Shown: positions 48,974 through 57,244, numbered from the stretch's first letter. The stretch is DNA of 64,000 bases from Brevibacterium antiquum (GCF_016107655.1 NZ_JABASX010000006.1:1-64000); one strand, 5' to 3'. The notes: generated from the sequence alone by a model not told the origin. Made by a program: numbers and translations.

Positions 48974-51900
48974 GTGGTGCCTGAGAATCCCACCGCGTCC
49001 TCCGACGCCGCCACCGCCGGCTGGCGCGACGCCTTCGCCTCCCTCGCCGAGGCGGCCCCGCAGGAGTACACGCCAGTGGCCCTGGGATTCGAACTCGTCG
49101 AGGTGGTGGCCCGGACGTGGTTCGAACCGAAGCATTCTGTGGTTCTGGAGAAGCAAGCAGTCTCCCCCGGCACGGATCCCAGCCTGGCGATCCGCCCCCT
49201 GATCCTCAGCGAATCAGGTAACTGGGTGAAGAAATCCCTCACATGGCGGACCATCGATCGCATGGCCAGGCAATTCAACGTCGACCCCCGTCACCAGGAA
49301 TGGTTCACCCAGCTCGCGGGACTGCGCACCCGGGACAAAACCGACTTCACACCCGATGGGGCGCCGTACAACCTCGGCGACTTCCATACTCCGCTGCTGT
49401 GGGACATGTTCGCTCAGGCTACCGAGATCGGGATCGAACTCGTCGGCGTCAATCAGGGCATGCACGTGCACATCGGACGCGAGGCGAAGGCCATCATCGA
49501 CGTCAATCGGGTGAAGAGCCAGCTGCGGGTACAGCCGCGGGTGACGATTGATGAACGCGAATTCTCCCCGGGCCTGACTAAGCCGATCTGGACGCATGGG
49601 TTCTTCGGTGTCGGCCTGGATTCGGGCTTTGCCGTGACACTGGCGCCGGCGTCGAAGCCGACGGCGCAGTCCGCACTGTCCGTCTTCGCATCACCCGGTC
49701 CGATCACGATTCCGGGCAGTGAGTCCGAGGAGTTCTTCGAGGAGTACTATCCATTGCTGCGCACATCTGCCGAGGTTGTCAGCACCGACGACACAGTGAA
49801 GTTCCCCCAGTTCAGTCACCCGCGGCTGGTCCTCTTCATGGCGTTCGGAGCGAAGGACCACCTGAGTCTGCAATGGTACTGGGAGTACTCGGGACCCAGA
49901 CGGACCCTGCCCGTGGTGCCCCTGACCAAGCTCGGCACCTCCGCCATCCGCAGCAGCGCAGCCGGTCGAAGCACTGCAACGACCCCCATGCCGAGTCCCC
50001 GCGACAACCGTGACCTCGAGCATGAGGCCTCCGTCCTCAGGCAGGTCGAATCGATCCTCGCCGATACCCAACCGCCCGGCCACCCCCGCGACATGGAACT
50101 CACGGACGCCGACACTGCGGACTTCGTCGTCAACGTCCTGCCTGGGCTTGAGGAGATCGAGCACGTCAAGGTCATCACGCGCGGGAAGAAGCAGCCCTAT
50201 CGCGAGCTCGGCGGGGAGCCCAACATCACGATCACCTCGGTCGAATCGGAGAAGAACGACTGGTTCGACCTGGGATTCCAGATCACCATCGATGGCAAAC
50301 CCATCCCCTTCGTCAAGCTCTACAAGGCCCTGGCTGCGGGAACGAAGAAGATCAAGCTCGTCGACAACACGTTCCTGTCGCTGAACAAGCCCGCCTTCGA
50401 CAAGCTCAAAGCGCTCCTGGCTGAAGCAGATCTCATCCCCGAGTGGGAGCCGGAGTCCCCGAAGATCACTCGCCTGCACGTGGGGCTGTGGTCGGAGTTC
50501 GAAGAACTCGCCGATGAGACGCTTCCGGCCCAGTCTTGGCAGGAGTCCGCACAGGCCCTGCTCGACCTCGACCACCTGCCTGCCACCCAGGTGCCACATC
50601 TGGGTGGGGTCACTATGCGTCCCTATCAGGTGCAGGGTTTCCGGTGGTTGGCACTGCTGTACAGGTGCCACCTCGGCGGGATTCTGGCCGACGATATGGG
50701 ACTGGGCAAGACTCTGCAGACTCTGGCGCTGATCGTTCATGCGCAGGCAGAGCTTCCGTTCCTCGTCGTCGCCCCCACCTCGGTGGTCGACAATTGGGCG
50801 AAGGAAGCTGCGAAGTTCACCCCTGACCTCGACGTTCGTGTCGTTTCCGAGTCGACTCAGAAGAGGAAGACCGCCCTCGCCGAGGTGGTCGCCGGTGCCG
50901 ATATCATCATCATGTCCTATGCGATGCTGCGCCTGGACGAAGACCCCATCTCTGCCCTCAAATGGGCTGGGTTCGTCCTCGATGAGGCACAGTTCGTGAA
51001 GAACAGCTCCTCTCAGGTCCATCAGGCGGCGAAGTCGGTCAACGCACCGTTCCGCTTGGCCCTGACGGGCACGCCGATGGAGAATTCTCTGCGCGATGTG
51101 TGGTCGCTGTTCGCCATCACAGCACCTGGACTGTTCCCGAGCGCCCACCGTTTCGAGAAGGAGTATGTTCGGCCTATCGAAGTTGGTGAGGACCCGGGTC
51201 GTTTGAAGGGCCTGCAGAAGCGGATCAGACCGTTCATGCTGCGCCGGAACAAGGATCTCGTTGCTGCGGATCTGCCGGAGAAGCAGGAGCAGGTCATCAA
51301 CGTCGAGCTCAATGCCGCTCATCGCAAGCTCTACGATCGGGTGCTGCAGAAGGAGCGGAAGAAGATCCTCGGGTTCATCGACAGCGAGTACGACAAGCAG
51401 CGCTTCATCGTCTTCCGTTCACTGACTCTACTGCGCATGCTGGCGCTGGATCCGCGCATCGTCGACGGTGAACACGAAGGCGTACCGTCGAGCAAGCTTG
51501 CGGCCCTGATGGAACGACTCGAGGATGTCGTTGCCGAAGGTCACCGCTCGATCGTGTTCAGCCAGTTCACGTCGTTCCTGACCAAGATCGCCGAAGACCT
51601 CGATCACCGAGGCATTCCCTACGTCGTCCTCGACGGCTCCACCAGGAACCGGGGCAGAATCGTCGAAGAGTTCCGGACAGGTGCGGCACCGGTGTTCCTC
51701 ATCAGCCTCAAGGCTGGCGGGTTCGGCCTCAACCTCACCGAGGCCGACTATGTCTTCCTCATGGACCCGTGGTGGAATCCCGCGACGGAGAATCAGGCGA
51801 TCGACCGTGCCCATCGGATCGGGCAGACGAAGAACGTCATGGTCTACCGCTACGTTGCCGAGGGCACGATCGAGGAGAAGGTCCTCGCCCTGCAGAAGAA

Positions 51901-52024
51901 GAAGGCCGAACTCTTCGATTCCCTCATGACCGACGGCGGAGCCTTCGACGGTCGCAGTCCAAACGGGCAGGCCTTCAGCCAGACGGTGACGGCAGAGGAC
52001 ATCCGGGAGCTGTTGGAGGGATAA
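48974..52024 (+). CDS. SNF2 family DEAD/DEAH-box ATPase
   Basis: A 1016-residue SWI2/SNF2 ATPase that translocates on double-stranded DNA. Motif I is ADDMGLGKTLQTLAL at about 572-586, motif II LDEAQFVKN at about 668, motif III ALTGTPMENSLRDVWSL, and motif VI QAIDRAHRIGQ at about 940. The first ~540 residues form a large N-terminal region without a recognised domain. The start is GTG at 48974. The last 164 bp are duplicated at 52996-53159, beyond the toxin-antitoxin genes; the protein here is complete, ending AEDIRELLEG. It could act in DNA repair or defence. Bacterial HepA/RapA is only a distant relative. Confidence 0.9.
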   Translation: MVPENPTASSDAATAGWRDAFASLAEAAPQEYTPVALGFELVEVVARTWFEPKHSVVLEKQAVSPGTDPSLAIRPLILSESGNWVKKSLTWRTIDRMARQFNVDPRHQEWFTQLAGLRTRDKTDFTPDGAPYNLGDFHTPLLWDMFAQATEIGIELVGVNQGMHVHIGREAKAIIDVNRVKSQLRVQPRVTIDEREFSPGLTKPIWTHGFFGVGLDSGFAVTLAPASKPTAQSALSVFASPGPITIPGSESEEFFEEYYPLLRTSAEVVSTDDTVKFPQFSHPRLVLFMAFGAKDHLSLQWYWEYSGPRRTLPVVPLTKLGTSAIRSSAAGRSTATTPMPSPRDNRDLEHEASVLRQVESILADTQPPGHPRDMELTDADTADFVVNVLPGLEEIEHVKVITRGKKQPYRELGGEPNITITSVESEKNDWFDLGFQITIDGKPIPFVKLYKALAAGTKKIKLVDNTFLSLNKPAFDKLKALLAEADLIPEWEPESPKITRLHVGLWSEFEELADETLPAQSWQESAQALLDLDHLPATQVPHLGGVTMRPYQVQGFRWLALLYRCHLGGILADDMGLGKTLQTLALIVHAQAELPFLVVAPTSVVDNWAKEAAKFTPDLDVRVVSESTQKRKTALAEVVAGADIIIMSYAMLRLDEDPISALKWAGFVLDEAQFVKNSSSQVHQAAKSVNAPFRLALTGTPMENSLRDVWSLFAITAPGLFPSAHRFEKEYVRPIEVGEDPGRLKGLQKRIRPFMLRRNKDLVAADLPEKQEQVINVELNAAHRKLYDRVLQKERKKILGFIDSEYDKQRFIVFRSLTLLRMLALDPRIVDGEHEGVPSSKLAALMERLEDVVAEGHRSIVFSQFTSFLTKIAEDLDHRGIPYVVLDGSTRNRGRIVEEFRTGAAPVFLISLKAGGFGLNLTEADYVFLMDPWWNPATENQAIDRAHRIGQTKNVMVYRYVAEGTIEEKVLALQKKKAELFDSLMTDGGAFDGRSPNGQAFSQTVTAEDIRELLEG
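51857..52020. repeat. 164-bp direct repeat, copy A (3' end of SNF2 gene)
   Basis: This copy codes the SNF2 C-terminus, from AEGTIEEKV to RELLEG, immediately before the TAA stop. It matches 52996-53159 at 153 of 164 positions without gaps. Most of the 11 differences are at third codon positions, leaving three amino-acid changes (Lys/Arg, Gly/Ala, Glu/Asp). Confidence 0.92.
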
Positions 52025-52028
52025 GGGT

Positions 52029-52424
52029 TCAGCGCCTGAGCAGCCGTTCGATGATCTCGGGCACGCGCACAGTGACCGCGTCCCAAAACAGGTCATCATT
52101 CATCACCGCATAGCCAGCGTGTGCGGCGATATTCCGAATCGCTCGAATCGCAGCAAGTTCATCTCGGCTGAGCACCTGAGCCCACGGTTCAAACTCAGAA
52201 CGCTCAGTCAGCGATGCCAACCGGTTGATCACCATGCTCGCAATGTCATAAGACGCGTCTCCATCGAAGAAGTCGTCTCTCTCACCGGAAGCCACAGATT
52301 TCGCCCGATTCAGAATTCGCCTCAGCTCTTCTCGAATGTTTGACTCGTCATGAGATGAGATCCTCGGCACTCGGCACCGTGGCAGCGGAGAAAACCGCGC
52401 GTTCGAGCGCTCCTCACCAGTCAC
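52029..52424 (-). CDS. HEPN toxin, HepT-like (DUF86)
   Basis: A 131-residue HEPN-domain RNase of the HepT family, the toxin partner of MntA. The catalytic R-x4-H is Arg97-Asn-Ile-Ala-Ala-His102. The Tyr that MntA-type antitoxins modify is usually at H-x-Tyr; here it reads His-Ala-Gly-Tyr105, one residue further. The first ~25 residues are Arg/Pro-rich and may not be translated; the GTG at 52424 overlaps the antitoxin stop (GTGA), so the two are coupled, but a later start is possible. It lies convergent with, and 4 bp from, the SNF2 stop. Confidence 0.85.
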   Translation of the reverse strand: MTGEERSNARFSPLPRCRVPRISSHDESNIREELRRILNRAKSVASGERDDFFDGDASYDIASMVINRLASLTERSEFEPWAQVLSRDELAAIRAIRNIAAHAGYAVMNDDLFWDAVTVRVPEIIERLLRR

Positions 52425-52891
52425 AGTGGAATCGCCTCCCGTTTGACTTCCCAGCCAGCGGGCTGCGGGCCGCTGTCGACGACAGCGTCGACAGGGAACC
52501 CCGTGAGCCGCTGAACGTCATCCATGAAGAGTGCAAGATCGAAGAGATCGATACCTTCATCTGGAGTGACGAGAAGATCGATGTCACTGTCGAAACCGTC
52601 CTCCCCACGCGCCACCGAGCCAAAGACTCTTACGTTGCGTAGTCCTCGGGAGGCAGCAATATCGAGAATTTCGTCAAAGTACTGAGCCAGAGCAAGCGAC
52701 GGCCGGTAGTCCGCTGCTTCGAGCACTCGATCGAGCATTTCCTCCGAAACGTTCCGGGACCCAGATTCCATCTGAGCCAAACTTGGTTGGCGCAATCCAG
52801 CACGCCGCGCCAACTGTGCCTGCGTAAGTCCTGCATCAAGGCGCGCTTCGCGAATGAGTTCGCCCGGATTCTGCGCTTGAAACCGTCCCAT
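52421..52891 (-). CDS. XRE HTH-MNT nucleotidyltransferase fusion, antitoxin
   Basis: A 156-residue two-domain protein. Residues 10-60 are an XRE-type helix-turn-helix (ELIREARLDAGLTQAQLARR, PSLAQMESGSRNVS). Residues 75-150 are a minimal nucleotidyltransferase with GSVARGEDGF at 91-100 and the catalytic Asp pair in SDIDLLV (103 and 105). Nucleotidyltransferases of this type (MntA) neutralise HepT by adding AMP to it. The HTH fusion suggests it also represses its own promoter, and the palindrome at 52902 is the candidate site. ATG at 52891. Coupled to HepT by a 4-bp overlap. Confidence 0.87.
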   Translation of the reverse strand: MGRFQAQNPGELIREARLDAGLTQAQLARRAGLRQPSLAQMESGSRNVSEEMLDRVLEAADYRPSLALAQYFDEILDIAASRGLRNVRVFGSVARGEDGFDSDIDLLVTPDEGIDLFDLALFMDDVQRLTGFPVDAVVDSGPQPAGWEVKREAIPL

Positions 52892-52901
52892 GCACTCAAA
52901 T

Positions 52902-52916
52902 ATAGCGCGATGCTAT
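52902..52916. promoter_or_regulatory. candidate operator ATAGC-GCGAT-GCTAT
   Basis: A 15-bp inverted repeat with 5-bp arms, 10 bp upstream of the XRE-MNT start codon in an A/T-rich promoter stretch. Suitable for autorepression by the XRE domain. Confidence 0.5.
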
Positions 52917-52995
52917 CGACGACACCAGGTCACCTACTCGCAAGATCGTCGCACTCGCCTCAGTTTCCACTGCCCTTTGACTTCGACCTCATCGA

Positions 52996-53159
52996 GCCGA
53001 GGGCACGATCGAGGAGAAGGTCCTCGCCCTGCAGAAGAGGAAGGCTGAACTCTTCGACTCCCTCATGACCGACGCTGGGGCCTTCGACGGTCGCAGTCCA
53101 AACGGGCAGGCCTTCAGTCAGACGGTGACGGCCGATGACATCCGGGAGCTGCTCGAGGG
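52996..53159 (+). pseudogene. 164-bp direct repeat, copy B: displaced SNF2 3' end
   Basis: About 93% identical to 51857-52020 (11 differences in 164 bp). The reading frame is intact through RELLEG but the stop codon is replaced by CAG, and there is no upstream part of the gene. It is a gene fragment left or carried by the insertion of the 52029-52891 cassette. Confidence 0.88.
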
Positions 53160-53222
53160 GCAGGACTGCGATGCCAGCCGTCCAACCAAGATGTGCAATC
53201 TACATCAACAACGTCAGACACT

Positions 53223-53268
53223 CGCTTCAAATATTTACTTTAGATACACTAAAGTAAATATTGAAGCG
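53223..53268. promoter_or_regulatory. AT-rich 46-bp palindrome upstream of fic
   Basis: CGCTTCAAATATTTACTTTAG (first 20 of 21 bases shown in parts: CGCTTCAAATATTTAC, CTTTAG) at 53223-53243 pairs with CTAAAGTAAATATTGAAGCG at 53249-53268, one base unpaired, loop ATACA. It includes TTTACTTTAG/CTAAAGTAAA. It ends 42 bp before the fic start and is a likely operator for the HTH region at the C-terminus of the Fic protein. Confidence 0.7.
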
Positions 53269-53310
53269 AAGTGTTCACACTTACGGCCCATCCCGAGAGG
53301 AGGTCGCCCC

Positions 53311-54519
53311 ATGCCCTACACCGTCGAACTCCGATGGACTCCTCCGAACCCAGCCGGGCTGAGCAAGAAGAACAGAGCCTCAGGTACATACCGCGCATAT
53401 CTGCCCGATGAGCTTGCCATCACGCTCCCAGAACTCGGCGCCAAAGCACAGTATGCAGCCGAGGAAGCGGCGGTCGTCCTCGCTCGACTCGACGAGCGGA
53501 TCAGTTCGTCGGGCAGCACCTACCTCAACCATCTGCTTATCCGGTCCGAAAGCATCTCCTCCTCGTGGATCGAGGGCAATCGACTCAGTCCGAAGAAACT
53601 GGCTATCGCTGAGCGTCTGAAGTACGGCGATCGTGTGGCCCTAGATGTCATCGCCAACGTACGGGCAACTGAAAACGCCATCGACGAGATCGCCGACCCA
53701 CTTCGGGCGATCAGCGTCAAGGACATCGAAGACCTCCAGCACTCGATCGAGCCGCGGCTTACCTTTGGACTGCGAGAAGCCCAGAACTGGGTGGGCGGCC
53801 CGGGCAACAGCCCGCTGCGCGCAGAGTTCGTACCTCCACCACCAGCTGAGGTTCCACGGCTCGTCGCGAATTTGGCTGCGTTCATCACGGCCACGGAGGG
53901 CAATCCGGTCATCCGCGCCGCAATCGCCCATGCTCAGTTCGAAACGATCCATCCCTTCGCCGACGGGAACGGCCGAACTGGGCGAGCGCTCGTCCACACG
54001 GTCCTCAAACGTTCCGATGCACTCCGTACTGTGCTCGTGCCGATCAGCACGGTCTTCGCGGCCAACACGAACGCCTATATCGGTGGCCTGAACGCGTATC
54101 GCAAAGACCCAGCCGACCTTGATCAGTGGGTCATCTCCTTCGCCGAGGCGGTCGAAGCGGCCGCCGCAAGCGCTGTCCTCCTGGCCGAAGACATCGAAGC
54201 GCTGGATCAGACAGTTCGCCTCGATCTCGCCGAGCTCCGCCGAGAAATCGGCAAGTCACCGATCCACCCGAGGGCCGGTTCGGTCATCCTCAAAATCCTC
54301 GACTGCTTAGCGCGAGAGCCGGTGATCACCATCGATTCGGTGGCGGTCGAGCACGGAGTCTCTCGCGCTGCTGCCCATAGGGCTCTCGTCGAGCTCGCCG
54401 AGGCAGGGATCCTCAGGAAAACCAAGAATCACAAAGGCAAGATCGTCTGCTATTCGGCAGACCAGCACCTCGCGTATGTTGAGTTGCCGGAGGCGAACCA
54501 CCGGGGCCGAAAGGGCTGA
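53311..54519 (+). CDS. Fic family protein with C-terminal winged helix
   Basis: A 402-residue Fic-domain protein; such enzymes transfer AMP or other nucleotides to protein hydroxyls. The catalytic motif HPFADGNGRTGR is at about 213-224. An inhibitory helix motif (S-x-x-x-E-G-N) appears as SISSSWIEGNRL near 81-92, so activity is likely self-inhibited. The C-terminal ~75 residues (VITIDSVAVEHGVSRAAAHR, ALVELAEAG) form a winged helix. ATG at 53311 follows AGGAGG. The unusual AT-rich palindrome upstream suggests autoregulation. The target is unknown. Confidence 0.9.
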   Translation: MPYTVELRWTPPNPAGLSKKNRASGTYRAYLPDELAITLPELGAKAQYAAEEAAVVLARLDERISSSGSTYLNHLLIRSESISSSWIEGNRLSPKKLAIAERLKYGDRVALDVIANVRATENAIDEIADPLRAISVKDIEDLQHSIEPRLTFGLREAQNWVGGPGNSPLRAEFVPPPPAEVPRLVANLAAFITATEGNPVIRAAIAHAQFETIHPFADGNGRTGRALVHTVLKRSDALRTVLVPISTVFAANTNAYIGGLNAYRKDPADLDQWVISFAEAVEAAAASAVLLAEDIEALDQTVRLDLAELRREIGKSPIHPRAGSVILKILDCLAREPVITIDSVAVEHGVSRAAAHRALVELAEAGILRKTKNHKGKIVCYSADQHLAYVELPEANHRGRKG

Positions 54520-54583
54520 GCCCCGTTTGAGTGGACGGGTCTCTCTAAGCGGGCCAGTCGCGTCGCACCCTACTCCCCCGCAG

Positions 54584-55426
54584 TCACAAGTCAATGGTTC
54601 CAGACAGGACAACTTCAGTACGACCTCCCACCCACAGTCGACCATCGTCGTAACTGATGTGGACGCGACCTTCACGGCCCATCGCTGTGCCTTGAGCAGC
54701 AAGATAGGGAGCGGAGGCACGGTCGGTGGCGATCAGCCATTCCGCGGCCGCAGCGTTGAGACTTCCCGTGACCGGGTCCTCGCGCAACGGTTCATCGCCT
54801 TCAGTGAAGAAGGCGCGAACCTCGAATGCCGCCTCGGCACCCGACTCGTGGGCTCCGATCACACCGATATCCCACCGTCCCGGATGCGCGGATGCGTCTG
54901 GGCGCAAGTCGAGTACGGTCTGTGCGCTGTCGAGAAGAACCCCGACCCAGCCGGGGCCGTTATCGAGCCACTCGGAATCGATCACGTGGCGGCCGTCGAT
55001 GCCGAGAATGTCGTTCAATGCAGACATCATCGTTGAGTCAACTGGACCAGACCGCAGGCGAGGCGGGGGCGTGAAGGCAAGCAGATCCTCCTCGACGCGA
55101 ATTGGCACCAGCCCCGCCCCGCATTCCTGAATGACGACTCCTGGAGTCGATGGAACTCCGCCGGAGTCCAACCAGGCTCGGGCAGTGCCCAATGTCGGAT
55201 GCCCGGCAAAGGGCAGTTCGGTGCTCAGACTGAAGATGCGGACTCGGTAGTCAGCACCTGGCTCTGTCGGCGGCAGCACAAACGTGCACTCGGACAGGTT
55301 CGACCAGATCGAATACCGGCGCAGGCTCTCGTCGTCGATTCCTGCAGCGTCGAGCACCACGGCAACCGGGTTACCTGTGCACGGCTGGGTACCGAAGACG
55401 TCCACTTGACGAAATCCACGAATCAT
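54584..55426 (-). CDS. PhzF family isomerase-like protein
   Basis: A 280-residue protein of the PhzF/diaminopimelate-epimerase fold. QVDVFGTQPCTGNPVAVVLDA at the N-terminus is diagnostic, with Glu in LSECTFVLPP as the catalytic acid, FAGHPTLGTA in the middle, and DPVTGSLNAAAAEWL in the second half. ATG at 55426. It probably isomerises a small ring or acid but the substrate is unknown; most actinobacterial members are uncharacterised. It is convergent with fic across 64 bp. Confidence 0.87.
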   Translation of the reverse strand: MIRGFRQVDVFGTQPCTGNPVAVVLDAAGIDDESLRRYSIWSNLSECTFVLPPTEPGADYRVRIFSLSTELPFAGHPTLGTARAWLDSGGVPSTPGVVIQECGAGLVPIRVEEDLLAFTPPPRLRSGPVDSTMMSALNDILGIDGRHVIDSEWLDNGPGWVGVLLDSAQTVLDLRPDASAHPGRWDIGVIGAHESGAEAAFEVRAFFTEGDEPLREDPVTGSLNAAAAEWLIATDRASAPYLAAQGTAMGREGRVHISYDDGRLWVGGRTEVVLSGTIDL

Positions 55427-55522
55427 TGGAGTAAGCCTACCGATTCCCCTGCGGGCAGGCGGCCTTTCGTCATACTCACCGAGATCGCTGTTCTGGGCGG
55501 AGTCAATCTGCCCTCAGCCTTG

Positions 55523-56098
55523 TCACTGGTCGACCTCGCCGAGGCGGTCGACGAGTCGAGCGATGATCCTGGCCCTTGTCTCGTCGCTGCGTGCAGTGAG
55601 AATCGGCAGCATTGCTGAGTACCGCTCTGCACGAGTGAACCGATCGAACGCGGCGTGGGCCTTTGGCGCCCTGGCGAGAGCATCACGAAGATCATCGGGA
55701 ATGGTCACCTGCGCCTGCCCAAGGTACGCATTGGCCCAGCGTCCGTCCGCTTTGGCAGCAGCGACCTCGGCGGCACCGCGCTCCCGCATTCGTCTGTCGT
55801 CGCTCAAGCGTTGGACGATCTCGACATTGCGCTTCGACCAGTTCGAGCGGGAGCGGCGGGGAGTGAAGCGCTGGACGAATGTCGTTTCGTCGAACTTTCG
55901 ACGTTGTCCGTCGATCCAACCGCTGCACAGGGCTTCTTCGAGAGCCTCCTGGTAGCTCAGAGATGTCGGCGTGGTGACGTTCTTCTTTGCCAGCAGCAGC
56001 CACACGCCGTCTGATGTGCCGTCATTGCGCGCCAGCCAGTCTCGCCACTCGGCAGTATCGGCGAGGATGAGCGGGTGGTGCTGGGGATGCTCGGTCAT
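55523..56098 (-). CDS. YdeI/OmpD-associated family protein
   Basis: A 191-residue protein of the YdeI family. WLARNDGTSDGVWLLLAKKN, EEALCSGWIDGQRR, TFVQRFTPRRSRSNWSKRN are highly typical; the C-terminal DLRDALARAPKAHAAFDRF adds the bacteriocin-protection-like helix bundle. ATG at 56098 starts the conserved part; TTG at 56119 is possible. Function is not established for the family. The gene is downstream of the alcohol dehydrogenase by 17 bp and may share its transcript. Confidence 0.86.
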   Translation of the reverse strand: MTEHPQHHPLILADTAEWRDWLARNDGTSDGVWLLLAKKNVTTPTSLSYQEALEEALCSGWIDGQRRKFDETTFVQRFTPRRSRSNWSKRNVEIVQRLSDDRRMRERGAAEVAAAKADGRWANAYLGQAQVTIPDDLRDALARAPKAHAAFDRFTRAERYSAMLPILTARSDETRARIIARLVDRLGEVDQ

Positions 56099-56115
56099 GA
56101 CTCCATCCTGCCGGA

Positions 56116-57150
56116 TCAATCCAGGTCGGACATGTCGAGAACGAATCGGTACCGCACGTCGTTTCCTGCGAGTCGTTCAAGCGCCGTATCGACCTGTGAA
56201 GACGGCAGCACCTCGACGTCGGGGACGACCCCGCTGTCGGCACAGAACTGCAGCATTTCAGCGGTCGAAGGTCGACCCCCGCTGCCTGCGGAACTGAGCT
56301 TCTTTCGGCCGATGAGCAGGTCGGTGACCTCCACGGTGAGCGCGCCCAGATAGCCGAGGACGCTGAGAGTCCCGTCCAGCCCGACCAGCTTGAGATAGGG
56401 CGCGATGTCGTGTGGTGCCGAGACGGTGTCGATGACGACGTCGAAGCTCTCCCTCGCCGCGGTCATCTGCGCAGAGTCGGTGGAGACGATGAACCCATCC
56501 GCGCCGAGTCGGCCGGCATCGTCGGCCTTGTCCGAGGAGCGGCTGATCACGGTCGCGGTGGCACCGAGTGCGACCGCGAGCTTGACTGCGAGATGGCCGA
56601 GGCCTCCGAGGCCGACCACGGCAACGCGTACACCCGGCCTGACATCCAACGCGCGCAGCGGCTCCCAGACAGTGATGCCCGCACACATCAGCGGTGCTGC
56701 CGCGGCCGGATCCAACCCCTCGGGAAGTCGGTAGGCGAAATCTTCGCGGACAACGTACTCCCGCGAGAACCCGCCCAGGGTCGTCGATCCGTCGACACGA
56801 TCCTTCCCGCCATAGGTCAAGGTGGGAAACTCGTGGCAGAAGTTCTCCTGTCCTGCCCGGCACATGGGGCACTGACCGCAGGAATCGACGATGTTGCCCA
56901 CCGCGACACTGTCGCCGACGGAGAAGGCTGCCACCTCGAGCCCAACCTCGCTGACGACGCCGGTGAACTCGTGCCCTGGAATGAGGCGCGAGTGACCATC
57001 ATGGTCACGCAGTGCCTGCAGGTCGCTGTGGCAGAGCCCGCAGTAGTCGACCCTCACAGCAATGTCATCCGGGCGCAGTTCGCGCCGCTCCAGCGGGGCT
57101 GCACTCAATTCCGAGGAGCCAGTCGCCTGCCATCCAGTGGTCGTTCGCAT
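56116..57150 (-). CDS. zinc-dependent alcohol dehydrogenase family protein
   Basis: A 344-residue medium-chain dehydrogenase. GLCHSDLQAL gives the first catalytic Zn ligand, GHEFTG the second, and CGQCPMCRAGQENFC the structural zinc site. VAVVGLGGLGHLAVKLA is the NAD(P)-binding fold and GITVWEPL completes the family, close to cinnamyl/aryl-type (AdhC/YahK) enzymes that reduce aldehydes. ATG at 57150 with GGGAG a little upstream. It is divergent from a TetR gene across 94 bp that hold two operator-like repeats, so TetR repression is likely. Confidence 0.89.
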   Translation of the reverse strand: MRTTTGWQATGSSELSAAPLERRELRPDDIAVRVDYCGLCHSDLQALRDHDGHSRLIPGHEFTGVVSEVGLEVAAFSVGDSVAVGNIVDSCGQCPMCRAGQENFCHEFPTLTYGGKDRVDGSTTLGGFSREYVVREDFAYRLPEGLDPAAAAPLMCAGITVWEPLRALDVRPGVRVAVVGLGGLGHLAVKLAVALGATATVISRSSDKADDAGRLGADGFIVSTDSAQMTAARESFDVVIDTVSAPHDIAPYLKLVGLDGTLSVLGYLGALTVEVTDLLIGRKKLSSAGSGGRPSTAEMLQFCADSGVVPDVEVLPSSQVDTALERLAGNDVRYRFVLDMSDLD

Positions 57151-57162
57151 CACAGATCTCCC

Positions 57163-57231
57163 TAAACAGACTATTCGGTCTATTTAGCGTACTGCCGCAC
57201 TCCGGGCGAAGCAAACCAACTGGTCTGTTTG
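57163..57231. promoter_or_regulatory. two TetR operator-like repeats (AAACAGAC / GTCTGTTTG)
   Basis: TAAACAGAC-TATTC-GGTCTATTTA occupies 57163-57186 and CAAACCAACTGGTCTGTTTG 57212-57231. Both contain inverted halves close to AAACAGACC. They lie between the alcohol dehydrogenase and the tetR gene and are likely sites of that regulator. Confidence 0.6.
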
Positions 57232-57244
57232 ATATTGTGACTGC

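Larger units (their letters stand above)
52917..53310. other. region between toxin-antitoxin cassette and fic
   Basis: No intact gene. It contains, in order, ~80 bp of unassigned sequence, copy B of the SNF2 3' end (52996-53159), and the fic promoter with the 46-bp palindrome. An open frame from 53065 joins copy B to fic, but the ribosome site AGGAGG near 53299 marks the true fic start at 53311. Confidence 0.6.

Noticed and set aside
49691-51322. 543-residue minus-strand frame inside the SNF2 gene
   Set aside because: Antisense to the catalytic region of the SNF2 ATPase; composition (Arg, Leu, Gln, Asp) and lack of motifs mark it as a shadow.
53065-53310. Fic gene starting at 53065, giving an N-terminus fused to the SNF2 tail
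   Set aside because: The extra residues are the duplicated SNF2 end followed by sequence from the palindrome; AGGAGG and ATG at 53311 mark the true start.
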